DNA of 64,000 bases from Candidatus Mailhella excrementigallinarum (lineage in GTDB: Bacteria; Desulfobacterota; Desulfovibrionia; Desulfovibrionales; Desulfovibrionaceae): assembly GCA_944324075.1 (NCBI GenBank), contig CALUUZ010000013.1, positions 24,939-88,938 on the forward strand. The letters run 5' to 3'. Below are positions 42,944 to 52,067 of this stretch, piece after piece. Below the pieces are notes generated by a model. It worked only from the letters and a program-made list of their open reading frames with translations. It made no database searches and was not told the DNA's origin. The position numbers and the translations under genes are program-made. Position 1 is the stretch's first letter, and every line of letters begins with the position of its first letter.

Positions 42944-44893
42944 ATGAATATTGCGCGCAAAATAATCAGGGCTCACCTTGTGCAGGGAGAAATGTCGCCC
43001 GGCAGCGAAATCGGGATACGCATGGATCAGACGCTTACCCAGGATGCGACGGGCACCATGGCATGGCTTCAGTTTGAAGCGCTGGGGCTGTCGCGGGTTA
43101 AAACGGAGCTTTCCGTCAGCTATGTGGATCACAATACCTTGCAGATGGGGTTCCGCAATCCGGATGATCATCGCTTTCTGCGCACATGCGCCGGAGCCTT
43201 CGGGGCAGTATATTCTCCTCCGGGGGCGGGGATCTGCCACCAGCTTCATCTGGAAAATTTTGCCAGGCCGGGTAAAACCCTGATAGGTTCAGACAGTCAT
43301 ACACCCAATGCAGGGGGGATGGGCTGCCTTGCCATCGGCGCGGGAGGGCTTTCCGTTGCGCTGGCCATGGCCGGGGAACCATATTTCCTTCCCATGCCCA
43401 GGGTTGTAAGGGTTCTTCTGCATGGTCGACTCAGCGGCTGGGCTCAGGCCAAGGATGTCATCCTACATCTGCTGGGCCTTTTATCCACAAAGGGCGGTGT
43501 GGGCAGGATCTTTGAATACGCGGGGCCCGGCGTCTCCTCGCTGTCAGTGCCGGAGAGGGCGACGATCGCGAACATGGGAGCCGAGCTTGGCGCGACGGCG
43601 TCGGTTTTTCCGTCTGATGAGCGGACGCTGGACTTTCTCCGCAGTATGGGGCGGGAGGATGAATGGAGCGAACTGTCCGCTGACGAAAACGCGGCGTATG
43701 ACGAGGAACTGGAAATTGACCTGTCTGCGCTGAGTCCTCTGGTTGCCTGTCCGCATATGCCGGACAAAGTTGTGAGTGTGGCGGAACTGTCGGCATCTTT
43801 GCCTGAACTGCATGTTGATCAGGTTGCTGTGGGATCATGCACCAATTCATCCTACGCCGATTTGCGTCTTTTCGCTGATATTCTCAAGGGGCGCAGGGTA
43901 AATTCCACGACTGACTGCTGCGTATCCCCGGGTTCGCGTCAGGTGCTCGGCATGCTGGCGGAGGATGGTGCGCTCATGAGTCTGCTGGACTCCGGCGCGC
44001 GCGTACTGGAATGTTCGTGCGGACCTTGCATTGGCATGGGCAGTTCTCCCGTAAGCGGCGGTGTTTCCGTACGCACGTTCAACAGGAATTTTGAAGGGAG
44101 GAGCGGGACCAGGGATGCCCAGGTATATCTGGCGAGTCCGGCGGTTGCGGCCCAGTGCGCTCTGGCGGGGCGTTTTACCGATCCCGTGACATGGGGAGAA
44201 GCCCCTGCCCGGGTTCCTTTCCCTGCATGCATACCGGACAGCCGCAGGCACTTTATCTTTCCTCAGGAGGAGGGGGACTCTCGCCCCGAGATCGTGCGAG
44301 GTCCGAATATTGTTGCGCTGGAACGTTTTTCCCCGCTGGAGGATCAGCTTGAGGGAGAAGTTGTGCTCAAGGTCGGCGATGGCATCACCACGGATCATAT
44401 CATGCCCGCCGGGGCGGAAATTACCGCACTGCGTTCCAACGTGCCTGCCATTTCCCGATATGTGTTCAGCCGGGTGGATGCCGATTTTGTCCGGCGCGCC
44501 GAAGAAGCGCGGAACAAGGGGAAAGGCGGCGTTATCCTTGCCGGGGAGAATTACGGACAGGGGTCCAGCCGCGAACACGCGGCGCTTGCGCCGCGGCATC
44601 TTGGCATCCGGGTGGTGCTTGCCAGGTCTTTCGCTCGTATTCACAGGGCGAACCTGATTAATTTCGGCATTCTGCCCCTGACCTTCGTTGCTCCCGCTGA
44701 TTACGAGATGCTGCACTGTGGCGGGATTCTGCGCTTTTCATTCGCGGAACTCTTCCCGGGAGGAGAAATGGGTATTGCCGCGGCAGACACAGTGGTACGC
44801 GTTCGCAATGACCTGTCTTCCGCCGAACTGGAAACCATCCGGGCGGGCGGCCTGCTGAACAGGGTGCGCACAGGAGGGGATTCCCGGCATTAA
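42944..44893 (+). CDS. aconitate hydratase
   Basis: A 649-residue aconitase of the group that resembles the mitochondrial enzyme and has been annotated in other anaerobes. The three cluster-binding cysteines are seen in GSCTNSS (about 299) and SCGPCIGMG (about 357 and 360). The N-terminal segment QDATGTMAWLQFEALG and GSDSHTPNAGGMG (about 114-126) hold substrate residues; the C-terminal swivelling domain carries GRGSSR-like GQGSSREHAA (about 537-546). It interconverts citrate and isocitrate, most likely for glutamate synthesis. The gap of 270 bases before it shows no gene. Confidence 0.92.
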   Translation: MNIARKIIRAHLVQGEMSPGSEIGIRMDQTLTQDATGTMAWLQFEALGLSRVKTELSVSYVDHNTLQMGFRNPDDHRFLRTCAGAFGAVYSPPGAGICHQLHLENFARPGKTLIGSDSHTPNAGGMGCLAIGAGGLSVALAMAGEPYFLPMPRVVRVLLHGRLSGWAQAKDVILHLLGLLSTKGGVGRIFEYAGPGVSSLSVPERATIANMGAELGATASVFPSDERTLDFLRSMGREDEWSELSADENAAYDEELEIDLSALSPLVACPHMPDKVVSVAELSASLPELHVDQVAVGSCTNSSYADLRLFADILKGRRVNSTTDCCVSPGSRQVLGMLAEDGALMSLLDSGARVLECSCGPCIGMGSSPVSGGVSVRTFNRNFEGRSGTRDAQVYLASPAVAAQCALAGRFTDPVTWGEAPARVPFPACIPDSRRHFIFPQEEGDSRPEIVRGPNIVALERFSPLEDQLEGEVVLKVGDGITTDHIMPAGAEITALRSNVPAISRYVFSRVDADFVRRAEEARNKGKGGVILAGENYGQGSSREHAALAPRHLGIRVVLARSFARIHRANLINFGILPLTFVAPADYEMLHCGGILRFSFAELFPGGEMGIAAADTVVRVRNDLSSAELETIRAGGLLNRVRTGGDSRH

Positions 44894-45118
44894 ACAGGAG
44901 GAGCTGGCGCTGTTCACGGAATTGAATGGCGCGAGTCCTCCTGTCCCCGTTTCCCATGCTGCCATCCTCCCGCAGTGTGGGAGCCGATGAAGAAGCTGAT
45001 CCCCTGCTGGGGAACGGGAGTCATGACGGGAGACGCTTCTGCTGAAAGATGCTCTCAAAACGATATAGTGACCGGCTGCTGGAGCCGGTTGGCAAACATA
45101 CCATTCAAGGGAGTCACC

Positions 45119-47023
45119 ATGCTTGACGGCATCCGCGCCAACGCCCAGTCCTGGGGAGTCAAACTGGCGTTTGGCATCATTATCCTCGTCTTCGTGTTTT
45201 GGGGCATAGGTTCCTATACCGGCCCCAAGGGCTATGTCGCCACTGTCAACGACATGCACATCACGGAAATCGAATTCCAAAAGGCATATGGCTCAATGGA
45301 GCAGAACCTGCGGGCAAGCTATCCCGATCTGACACCTGAACTCCTCAAGGGGCTTCAGCTTGAACAGCAGGTACTCCAGCAACTGGTGATGAAGAAACTG
45401 CTGGAATCGGAAGCCGGGCGCATTGGTCTTGAGATCAGCCCGTATGAGCTGCGTCTTGCCGTGCAGGAGATGCCGTACTTTCTTGATAAGGACGGCAGAT
45501 TCGACAAGGATGAGTATCTTCGTGTACTCAAGGCTTCCGGTCTGACTCCGGCGCAGTTTGAAGCCGGACTCCGGGAAGACCTGCTCCCGGAAAAGCTGCA
45601 GAAGCTGCTGACTGCCGGAGCCTGGGGATCGCCGGAGGAAGCCCGTCTGCGGTATATGTATGAGCGGCAAAAGCGGAGGGTGGACTATATTCTGTTCCCG
45701 ATCTCCGACTACAGCGCGGTCTCCGCTCCTTCCGATGCGGAAGTCCGGACAGCATATGAGGCGAGAGCTTCCCGCTATGCCTTGCCCGCGCGGGTGAAGC
45801 TGGAATATGTCCTGCTTGATCCGGAGAAAATGGCTGAACCTTCCTCTGTCAGCGACGAAGCCGTCGCTGCAGCCTATGATGCACGCAAGGCCCAGTTCGC
45901 CGAGCCGGAAAAGATACATGCCCGACATATTCTGATCCGTGTCGGTGAAGAGGCTCCGGAAGCGGAGGTGAAAAAGGCGGAGGAACGCATCAATGAGGTT
46001 GCGGCAAAAATACGTGAAGGGCTGGATTTCAGCGATGCCGCGAAGGAATACGGACAGGATCCCAGCGCCGCGCAGGGCGGAGATCTTGGCTTCTTCACCC
46101 GGGAACAGATGGTCAAGCCTTTTGCTGATGCCGCATTTGCCCTGGCCGAAGGGGAACTTTCGGCGCCGGTGCGGACACAGTTCGGTTTTCACCTGATTAA
46201 GGTGGAGGAAAAGCAGGCCGCCAAGCAGCGGACGCTGGATGAGGTGAAAGATGAACTCCGTGCCGCTCTGGCCGTAGATGCAGCAACTGAAGCTCTGCAG
46301 GCAAAGACGGATGCTGTTCTTGCCGCTGCCCTGGGAAATGGTGACATGAATGCCGCCGCCGCGCGAGCGGGGTTGCAGGCGGTGGAAACCGGACTGGAAA
46401 GCGCCGAAGAACTGACACAGTCTCTTGGGCTGCGTCCCATTGATGTACAGGCTGTCATGAGCACTCCCCCGGGCACAGTGGTGGATTCCTCTTTTGCGAC
46501 GCTTAAGGGGACGCTGGTAATCCGGGTGACGGAATCCGTCCCCGCCATGACTCGTCCTCTGGATGAGGTCAGGACTGAACTTGTGGCGGAACTGACCAGG
46601 GAAAAGGCGATGCAGGCCGCCATGGACGCCGCTCGAAGTGCGGCAGCGAAAGGTCTGGATGCCGCGTTGCTGGAGCGCGTGAAGCGTTCGGAGTTCTTCG
46701 GGCGGGACGGCAATGTTCCCGGACTCGGGTTTAATATGGACATGGCGAGAGCCGTATTTTCCGAAGAGGGAAAGAATGCCGTTACCGGGGCCAAATGGAA
46801 TGCTGAACCATGGCGCATGGAAGATGGAGCGGTTCTGGTGCGCCTTGCCGCCGTGGAAGAGCCTTCGGCGGAAGAGTGGAAGGCGGCTGAACCCATGTTT
46901 CTGAGTCAGCTTGACAGCAGCCGGGCTTCCGTACTGTTCCAGAATTTTGTCGCGCTGCTGTACGGCAAGGCCGATATCCGCGTTCTTAATCCCGCCCTGA
47001 TTCAGAGAATGGAGACTGAATAG
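45119..47023 (+). CDS. ppiD: periplasmic folding chaperone / peptidyl-prolyl isomerase PpiD
   Basis: A 634-residue inner-membrane-anchored chaperone. A single helix (about 14-34, KLAFGIIILVFVFWGIGSYTG) places the rest in the periplasm. A SurA-N-like segment follows (about 45-220), then a parvulin PPIase domain (about 265-360) with KIHARHILIRVGEE and GGDLGFFTREQMVKPFADAAFAL, and a second degenerate parvulin-like region (about 440-600). PpiD sits at the Sec exit and assists newly translocated proteins. The ATG at 45119 with aaggga is chosen over one 48 codons upstream. A hairpin of nine base pairs (acaggagga/tcctcctgt) lies between it and aconitase. Confidence 0.88.
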   Translation: MLDGIRANAQSWGVKLAFGIIILVFVFWGIGSYTGPKGYVATVNDMHITEIEFQKAYGSMEQNLRASYPDLTPELLKGLQLEQQVLQQLVMKKLLESEAGRIGLEISPYELRLAVQEMPYFLDKDGRFDKDEYLRVLKASGLTPAQFEAGLREDLLPEKLQKLLTAGAWGSPEEARLRYMYERQKRRVDYILFPISDYSAVSAPSDAEVRTAYEARASRYALPARVKLEYVLLDPEKMAEPSSVSDEAVAAAYDARKAQFAEPEKIHARHILIRVGEEAPEAEVKKAEERINEVAAKIREGLDFSDAAKEYGQDPSAAQGGDLGFFTREQMVKPFADAAFALAEGELSAPVRTQFGFHLIKVEEKQAAKQRTLDEVKDELRAALAVDAATEALQAKTDAVLAAALGNGDMNAAAARAGLQAVETGLESAEELTQSLGLRPIDVQAVMSTPPGTVVDSSFATLKGTLVIRVTESVPAMTRPLDEVRTELVAELTREKAMQAAMDAARSAAAKGLDAALLERVKRSEFFGRDGNVPGLGFNMDMARAVFSEEGKNAVTGAKWNAEPWRMEDGAVLVRLAAVEEPSAEEWKAAEPMFLSQLDSSRASVLFQNFVALLYGKADIRVLNPALIQRMETE

Positions 47024-47105
47024 GAAATGTTGAAATAAAGTTTTCGGAGAGTTGTTTCAGAGGTATCCTGAGGGAATGTGATCATGAAGCGGGAGTGCCT
47101 CGGCA

Positions 47106-47137
47106 GGGGAGCAGCCGTTCAAAGACGGCGGCTCCCC
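47106..47137 (+). terminator. terminator-like hairpin downstream of ppiD
   Basis: Arms ggggagc and gctcccc close a stem with an internal ccg/cgg pair; the whole runs straight into the TTGACT promoter element of the next gene. The T run is short. Confidence 0.55.
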
Positions 47138-47167
47138 TTGACTTAATGATGGTGAGAGGGCTATCAT
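47138..47167 (+). promoter_or_regulatory. sigma-70-like promoter for the pentahaem c3 gene
   Basis: TTGACT and TATCAT are separated by 18 bases, with the predicted start near 47174, about 80 bases before the ATG at 47254. Confidence 0.55.
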
Positions 47168-47253
47168 CCTGTACATTGCTTTGCGTTGTTCCACCTGATT
47201 TCAGGTTCGTCCGGACTCTTCATTTGAGTCGTTTCCAAGGAGGAGAGGATTTC

Positions 47254-47727
47254 ATGAAAAAGCTGCTGACACTCGGCCTGGGCGCGTTCTTCGCTGTCTC
47301 CATGGCCATGCCCGCCTTCGCCGAGCAGCCCGACATGCCGCAGGAGCCTGTGAAGATGGCTCGCACCAAGAAGCCGGTAATGTTTCCCCACAAGATTCAC
47401 ACCACCCCCAACTGTGCGGAATGTCATTCCACCATGCCCAGGCACTTTCCTCCTCTCGCGCTGGATGTCAAACAGCAGTGTACGGTTTGTCATCACCTTG
47501 TTGGCGGAGAGGAAATTGTCATGGCCTGTTCCAGTTCGGGATGTCATGATGAATTTGATCCGCGCGACAAGAGTTCAAGCAGCTATTATCGCATTGCTCA
47601 TGCCCGTGATGTGGCGGAAGGATACAATTCCTGCCTGAGCTGTCATTATGAAGTAGTAAAGACAAGGCCGGAGAAGAAGCAGCTTCTGACTGCCTGTTCC
47701 GGTTCCGCCTGTCATCCCAAGAACTGA
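47254..47727 (+). CDS. cytochrome c3-like protein with five haem-binding motifs
   Basis: A 157-residue periplasmic cytochrome with a clean signal peptide (cleaved after AFA, residue 23). Five haem motifs are present: CAECH (54-58), CTVCH (76-80), CSSSGCH (92-98), CLSCH (127-131) and CSGSACH (148-154). Type I c3 has four, and the neighbour at 47804 has exactly those four; here about 22 residues are inserted after the first, bringing CTVCH. Five candidate distal histidines can also be found: His46, His49, His64 (in the insert), His81 and His116, so all five haems could be bis-histidine. It has its own promoter and terminator. It may be a variant carrier of electrons between dehydrogenases and Qrc or other complexes. 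Confidence 0.85.
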   Translation: MKKLLTLGLGAFFAVSMAMPAFAEQPDMPQEPVKMARTKKPVMFPHKIHTTPNCAECHSTMPRHFPPLALDVKQQCTVCHHLVGGEEIVMACSSSGCHDEFDPRDKSSSSYYRIAHARDVAEGYNSCLSCHYEVVKTRPEKKQLLTACSGSACHPKN

Positions 47728-47732
47728 GGCTC

Positions 47733-47768
47733 CGCCGGAGGCTTTTCGGGCCTTCGGCGTTGTTTTTT
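47733..47768 (+). terminator. terminator between the two c3 genes
   Basis: A stem cgccg-g-agg with cct-t-cggcg (one G-T pair) closed by a tttt loop is followed by ttgtttttt. It lies 5 bases past the stop, so the second gene probably has its own start or relies on read-through. Confidence 0.7.
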
Positions 47769-47803
47769 CGACCTGCGTCGTCATGACGCCAAAGGAGTTC
47801 AGC

Positions 47804-48211
47804 ATGAAGAAGCTGCTTCTTTTCGGGTGCGGTACCCTGCTTGCCGCTGTGTTGACTGCTCCCGCGCTTGCCGCTCAGCCTGCCGTTCCTTCCGGGCCTC
47901 TTACCATGTCCCTGACCAAGAAGCCGGTGATATTTGACCATGCCCAACACAGCAAGCTCGAATGCGGAGCATGCCATCATCAGGTCGCCGGGAAGGAAAA
48001 CTATCAGAAATGTTCCACTGCCGGCTGTCATGACGTGCTGGGCGCGAAGGATAAGAGCGAACACAGCTATTACCGTATTGCGCACGACCGTAAAATTGCC
48101 GCGCCATATCACTCCTGTATGAGCTGCCATACTGAGGTGGTCAAGCAGATGCCTGACAAGAAAAAGGCCATGACCTCCTGTATTGGCTCTTCATGCCATC
48201 CTAAAAGTTAG
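47804..48211 (+). CDS. type I tetrahaem cytochrome c3
   Basis: A 135-residue periplasmic cytochrome with a signal peptide (cleaved near LAA, residue 24). It contains the classical four haem motifs with c3 spacing: CGACH (54-58), CSTAGCH (70-76), CMSCH (105-109) and CIGSSCH (116-122). The distal histidines are His46, His49, His59 and His94, as in D. vulgaris TpI-c3. It carries electrons from periplasmic hydrogenases and formate dehydrogenases to membrane complexes such as Qrc (QrcA). The ATG at 47804 has an aaaggag site; a start seven codons upstream does not. Confidence 0.94.
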   Translation: MKKLLLFGCGTLLAAVLTAPALAAQPAVPSGPLTMSLTKKPVIFDHAQHSKLECGACHHQVAGKENYQKCSTAGCHDVLGAKDKSEHSYYRIAHDRKIAAPYHSCMSCHTEVVKQMPDKKKAMTSCIGSSCHPKS

Positions 48212-48235
48212 TTCTGTACATATTTCAGGTTGCCG

Positions 48236-48269
48236 CGGGCGGGATATTTCTTCCGCCCGTTTTTGTTTT
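48236..48269 (+). terminator. terminator downstream of cytochrome c3
   Basis: Seven perfect base pairs (cgggcgg/ccgcccg) with a ten-base loop, then tttttgtttt. Confidence 0.85.
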
Positions 48270-48379
48270 GCGGCAGTATGAGAGGCCGCTCATGGCGCAA
48301 ATGCCGGTTCACTTGCCTGGCGTGCCTTTTATGTGTAGTCTGACCATGTTTTGACTTGGATGTCTGAACTTTTCCCTTA

Positions 48380-48547
48380 AGCAATTTCAGTTTGAAGTTG
48401 CTCCCGAAGTCGAGCGGAGCGAGACTTCGCCGCACCGCCGGAGTAGCCGCAATTCACTTGGGGCGTTAAGTTCCGGTTTCAGGCGTGAAACCTGTGCGCC
48501 AGAATTTGGAATCCTGGCTGGCAGATACTTTCAATCACAAAATGCTC
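48380..48547 (+). repeat. repeat family A element (168 bp)
   Basis: TA on both sides (48378-48379 and 48548-48549). The left end reads AAGCAATTTC, one or two changes from GAGCATTTC; the right end CAAAATGCTC. The internal CGAGCGGAGCGAGACTTCG, AGCCGCAATTCACTTGGGGC and CAGGCGTGAAACCTG blocks agree with other copies. It ends 13 bases before the start of the next gene, so it forms part of its 5' leader. Confidence 0.82.
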
Positions 48548-48560
48548 TAACGAGGATCAT

Positions 48561-50603
48561 ATGGAAAGCCCGGACGAATTCAGGCGTGCTGCCGTTGACG
48601 TTGTCGCTCCTTCCGATGCCTCCGCTCCGGATGCCGACGAAATCATTGATTTGACGGATATTGTGGAGAGGGGAGAGATTCCAGTAGGGGATATTTCCCG
48701 GAAGGACAGCACGATTGCGGAGTCTGGACGGGAAAAAGCGGAAGAGGCTTCTCTTGATGTTCTGATGGCCGATTTGCGTGGCAGCGGGAACAGCGATGTG
48801 CCGGAGGAGGATCTGAGCAGCGAGTTTGATCTGGATTCGTTGCTCGATGCCGTGGTTAATCAGCAGGATGGAAGGGACGGTGTTTCTGCTTCGGTAGAAG
48901 AAGGTCCCGAGAGAGTGGACACCGTATCCATGGCAAATACTGCGGACGCTGTGGCAGATGATGAAGAGTTCGATGCGTTGCTTCAGGATATTGTGGGGGA
49001 CATCGAGCCTTCTCCTTCTTCTGAAGTGCCGGCAGATGATGAGGAAACAGGGGAAATAGGTCTTGATGATCTGGATTCGCTACTTGCCTCTCTGGGAGAT
49101 GCCGGCTCGGAAAGGCTTTCCGATGAGTCTGACAAAAGGGAACCAGGTGAGGAGAATCCGGAAATTGGTCAAAAAGTCTCTTCCGTTACTCCTCCGTCCG
49201 GAGGGGATTCCTCCGGAGAACTGTCAATGGATGAACTGGACAGTCTGCTGGATTCACTTGAGATGCCCGGGGCGGATGCCGTTGTTCCCGGGGGAAACGC
49301 AATATCTGAGGAACGGGAGAGTGCGCTGACAGAGAAAGTTCTGCCTTCATCAAAAGCGGAAGGCGGAGTAAATCAGGTGGTTTTTGACGCATCGCTGAAG
49401 GGAGACGAACAGGAGATGGAAGAAGAGTCCGGTCTGGCGGATCTTGATCAGCTTCTGGATTCCCTGATGGCGAATGAGCCGGAAAAGAGGGATGAGCCTC
49501 GTGCAGCTTCTGAGAGTGACGAAAAAGGTTCCGTTCCCGTCTCCATAGTGGAGGAATACCCTGAAGAAATGCTCTCCACGCGGGGTAAGGGCCATGTTTC
49601 GGCAGGGAACGCTGAAAAAGGAATCATGTCTGCGCAGCAGGCGAAGGGGCCGGAAGAGGAAAAGCTCAATTTGGAGTCGCTTGCCCGGGAACTGGCGGAC
49701 GTAAAGACGGCGTGTGATACCGCTCTTGCTGCTGCCGTCGCGCGCATATCGGAACTGGAATCCCGTCTGGCGGATGAGCAGGAGAAAGCAGTGGCGGCGG
49801 CCTCTTTAATGGAACGCCTGGATGCTGTAGACTCGCGTCTGGATGAGCTGGGGCAGGCGCTCGCTTCTGAAAGGGCCGCGGCAGAGCCGGACGAGGAAGC
49901 GATAAGGACTGTTGTGGCGCGGGAGTTGCAGAATGAGGGCAATGCGCCGTCCTGTGTCACGGGACTGATGGAACGTCTGGATGCTGTTGACTCGCGTCTG
50001 GATGAACTGGGGCAGGCGCTCGCTTCTGAAAGGGCCGCGGCAGAGCCGGACGAGGAAGCGATAAGGACTGTTGTGGTGCGGGAGCTGCAGAATGAGGGCA
50101 ATGCGCCGTCCTGTGTCACGGGACTGATGGAACGTCTGGACACTGTTGATTCGCGTCTGGATGAACTGGGGCAGGCGCTCGCTTCTGAAAGGGCTGCGGC
50201 AGAGCCGGACGAGGAAGCGATAAGGACTGTTGTGGTGCGGGAGCTGCAGAATGAGAGCAATACGCCGTCCTGTGTCACAGGACTGATGGAACGTCTGGAC
50301 ACTGTTGATTCGCGTCTGGATGAACTGGGACAGGCGCTCGCTTCTGAAAGGGCCGCGGCAGAGCCGGATGAGGAGGCGATAAGGACTGTTGTGGTGCGGG
50401 AGCTGTTGAGTGAGAGCAACACTCCGCCCTATGTGGAAGGCATGGTCAACGAACTTGTCAATTTTGAAAATCGTATTATCACTCTTGAAAGTCGTTTGGA
50501 AAAACTGGAGGTTTCCAGTGAAAAGGCAGCTGCAGAAGCAGCAGCTCGCGTCATTCGGGAAGAAATGAATGCCATGTTTGCAGAATTGGGGCAGAGAGAA
50601 TAA
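48561..50603 (+). CDS. acidic, repeat-rich coiled-coil protein of unknown function
   Basis: A 680-residue soluble protein. Residues 1-370 are acidic and probably disordered. They start with DEIIDLTDIVERGEIP, a short motif seen in various Desulfovibrionales proteins, and contain about six spaced copies of a helix-like motif L-D-x-L-L-x-S-L (for example LDDLDSLLASLG, MDELDSLLDSLEM, LADLDQLLDSLM). Residues 380-680 form a coiled coil that includes four almost identical 53-residue repeats (starting at 417, 470, 523, 576). No membrane segment or enzyme motif is present. The layout suggests a scaffold or polar-organising protein with multivalent binding sites (inference). A gagg ribosome-binding site supports the start. 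Confidence 0.8.
   Translation: MESPDEFRRAAVDVVAPSDASAPDADEIIDLTDIVERGEIPVGDISRKDSTIAESGREKAEEASLDVLMADLRGSGNSDVPEEDLSSEFDLDSLLDAVVNQQDGRDGVSASVEEGPERVDTVSMANTADAVADDEEFDALLQDIVGDIEPSPSSEVPADDEETGEIGLDDLDSLLASLGDAGSERLSDESDKREPGEENPEIGQKVSSVTPPSGGDSSGELSMDELDSLLDSLEMPGADAVVPGGNAISEERESALTEKVLPSSKAEGGVNQVVFDASLKGDEQEMEEESGLADLDQLLDSLMANEPEKRDEPRAASESDEKGSVPVSIVEEYPEEMLSTRGKGHVSAGNAEKGIMSAQQAKGPEEEKLNLESLARELADVKTACDTALAAAVARISELESRLADEQEKAVAAASLMERLDAVDSRLDELGQALASERAAAEPDEEAIRTVVARELQNEGNAPSCVTGLMERLDAVDSRLDELGQALASERAAAEPDEEAIRTVVVRELQNEGNAPSCVTGLMERLDTVDSRLDELGQALASERAAAEPDEEAIRTVVVRELQNESNTPSCVTGLMERLDTVDSRLDELGQALASERAAAEPDEEAIRTVVVRELLSESNTPPYVEGMVNELVNFENRIITLESRLEKLEVSSEKAAAEAAARVIREEMNAMFAELGQRE
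49809..50444 (+). repeat. four in-frame tandem repeats of 159 bp
   Basis: Units start at 49809, 49968, 50127 and 50286 and differ at only a few bases, except the end of the last. Each encodes MERLD-type coiled coil plus AEPDEEAIRTVV. The high DNA identity suggests recent duplication or ongoing recombination, so copy number may vary between strains. Confidence 0.95.
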
Positions 50604-50622
50604 ACTGGAAATATATTCAACT

Positions 50623-50745
50623 GGTTCTGTTGCATAATTGTGTCGAGAATTTTTCTGTATTGCTGGAGGGGTATGCCTGTCGGGGGTTGAGCGATGATGC
50701 TCCGTTCCCATATCGTCGTAATGTAGTTGCGACATGATGGGCCGG
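50623..50745. repeat. possible fragment with family B-like end
   Basis: Just past the coiled-coil gene, GGTTCTGTTGCATAATTGTG resembles the left end of family B and IS6-type ends. On the far side TAGTTGCGACATGATGGGCC is only a weak counterpart. No internal family B sequence is seen, so this may be a solo end. Confidence 0.3.
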
Positions 50746-50781
50746 TTTCAGGAATGCTCTGGAGTATTTATACAGGGAATT

Positions 50782-51768
50782 TCAGTTGAACCAGCCTCGT
50801 TTGCGGAAAAAGACAAGAAGTCCGATCCCCAGACCAAGCATGCCGCATACTATGAACCGGAATCCCCATTCGCTTTCCATGAATGGCATGCGAGGGAAAT
50901 TCATACCGTAAAATCCGGTGATGAAGGTCAGAGGCATAAAGACTCCGGAGATAATGGTCAGTACTCTCAGCCGTTGTTCCGCCTGTTCCCGGGAATGGGA
51001 ATCCGCCAGCTGCATGAGTTCATTGATGCGCTCCTGAACGCGCTGCAGACTGCGGAGAAGATGGTTGTGAGCGTCAATCTGTTCAGTTATGCCGGAGCGC
51101 ATGGGGCCGAAGGTCCTGTCCCGGGCCAGAAGACTTGCAAGAAGGGTGAGACAGAACAGCTTTTCTTCGACCTGTCCCGCAAGATGCCCTACCCTGCGGC
51201 GAAATCGGGCAAGTTTGCGGGCATCCAGTTTGTTCAGATCGGTTTCAGCCGCAGATGCCAGATGTTCGACGCCGTTGCGGGCGATCAGCAGATTATTGAT
51301 TTCCATTTCCAATATGGCTTCCTGGAGGTAAAGGAAAAGCTCTGCGGAGCATGTGATGACGGGATGTTCATCTTCCTGGAGACGTTTTCCCGCTTTTTCA
51401 AGAACAAGTGCCTGTCCCTGGATTCTGCTGATCAAAAGGCGGGGAAGCATAACTACGGTAAGGTATTGTATCGCATTGGCGCTGATGCCTTTGCCGGGAA
51501 TGCGCAGCGGCATGCGCAGGACAATGCCTCCGGCTGACAGTCCTGCCGCATGGGGAAAGTGGCGGGTCTGCATGGCGCAGGCCTTGTCATCACTGCTCAG
51601 TTTCAGCATTGTCAGAATATCTTCCCATTCTTCAGAACTGGAATGTTCCAGATGCATCCAGAACAGCGGACCGTTCTGCCCTTTTCCGTCCACCGGCAGT
51701 TCCATACGGTTTTCCAGAGAGATAAGTTCGGCTCTTTCTTCATTGATTTTCAATAGTTGTCCACGCAT
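50782..51768 (-). CDS. CorA-family divalent cation transporter
   Basis: A 328-residue CorA-type channel for Mg2+ (or Zn2+/Co2+). The large N-terminal cytoplasmic domain ends in a long helix, followed by two membrane helices (about 267-287 and 301-320). The signature is YGMNFPRMP in the loop between them, containing the G-M-N selectivity motif and followed by ESEWGFRF. CorA proteins act as pentamers. Length is close to E. coli CorA (316). It stands alone, convergent with the preceding gene. Confidence 0.9.
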   Translation of the reverse strand: MRGQLLKINEERAELISLENRMELPVDGKGQNGPLFWMHLEHSSSEEWEDILTMLKLSSDDKACAMQTRHFPHAAGLSAGGIVLRMPLRIPGKGISANAIQYLTVVMLPRLLISRIQGQALVLEKAGKRLQEDEHPVITCSAELFLYLQEAILEMEINNLLIARNGVEHLASAAETDLNKLDARKLARFRRRVGHLAGQVEEKLFCLTLLASLLARDRTFGPMRSGITEQIDAHNHLLRSLQRVQERINELMQLADSHSREQAEQRLRVLTIISGVFMPLTFITGFYGMNFPRMPFMESEWGFRFIVCGMLGLGIGLLVFFRKRGWFN

Positions 51769-52067
51769 TGCTTCTCCATGCAGAGTTGATTTCTGTTCGT
51801 AAAGTTACGGGTAGGCAAACGTTGATGAAAGCGTTTTCCGAGGTTGCCGGCAAAGTCGGCAGGCCCGGAAATTGCGGGCAGGTCGCAGTACAAATCAGCG
51901 GCTCCATCCGGCAGAACAAAGCAGACACCGCTTCATGGCTTTCCGCAGTCATTTCCTCTTGCCACTTTCCTTTGAAACTGCTGCGTCCGGAACGGGGCGC
52001 TTGCCTAACCCGCCTCATCCGGTTAGATTCGGAACGGAGTTATTTTTATGGAGAAGGACAAAGGACA

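Noticed and set aside
49809..50444. Regularly spaced repeats suggestive of a CRISPR array
   Set aside because: Units are contiguous, 159 bp, in frame and encode coiled-coil protein; there are no spacers and no cas genes.
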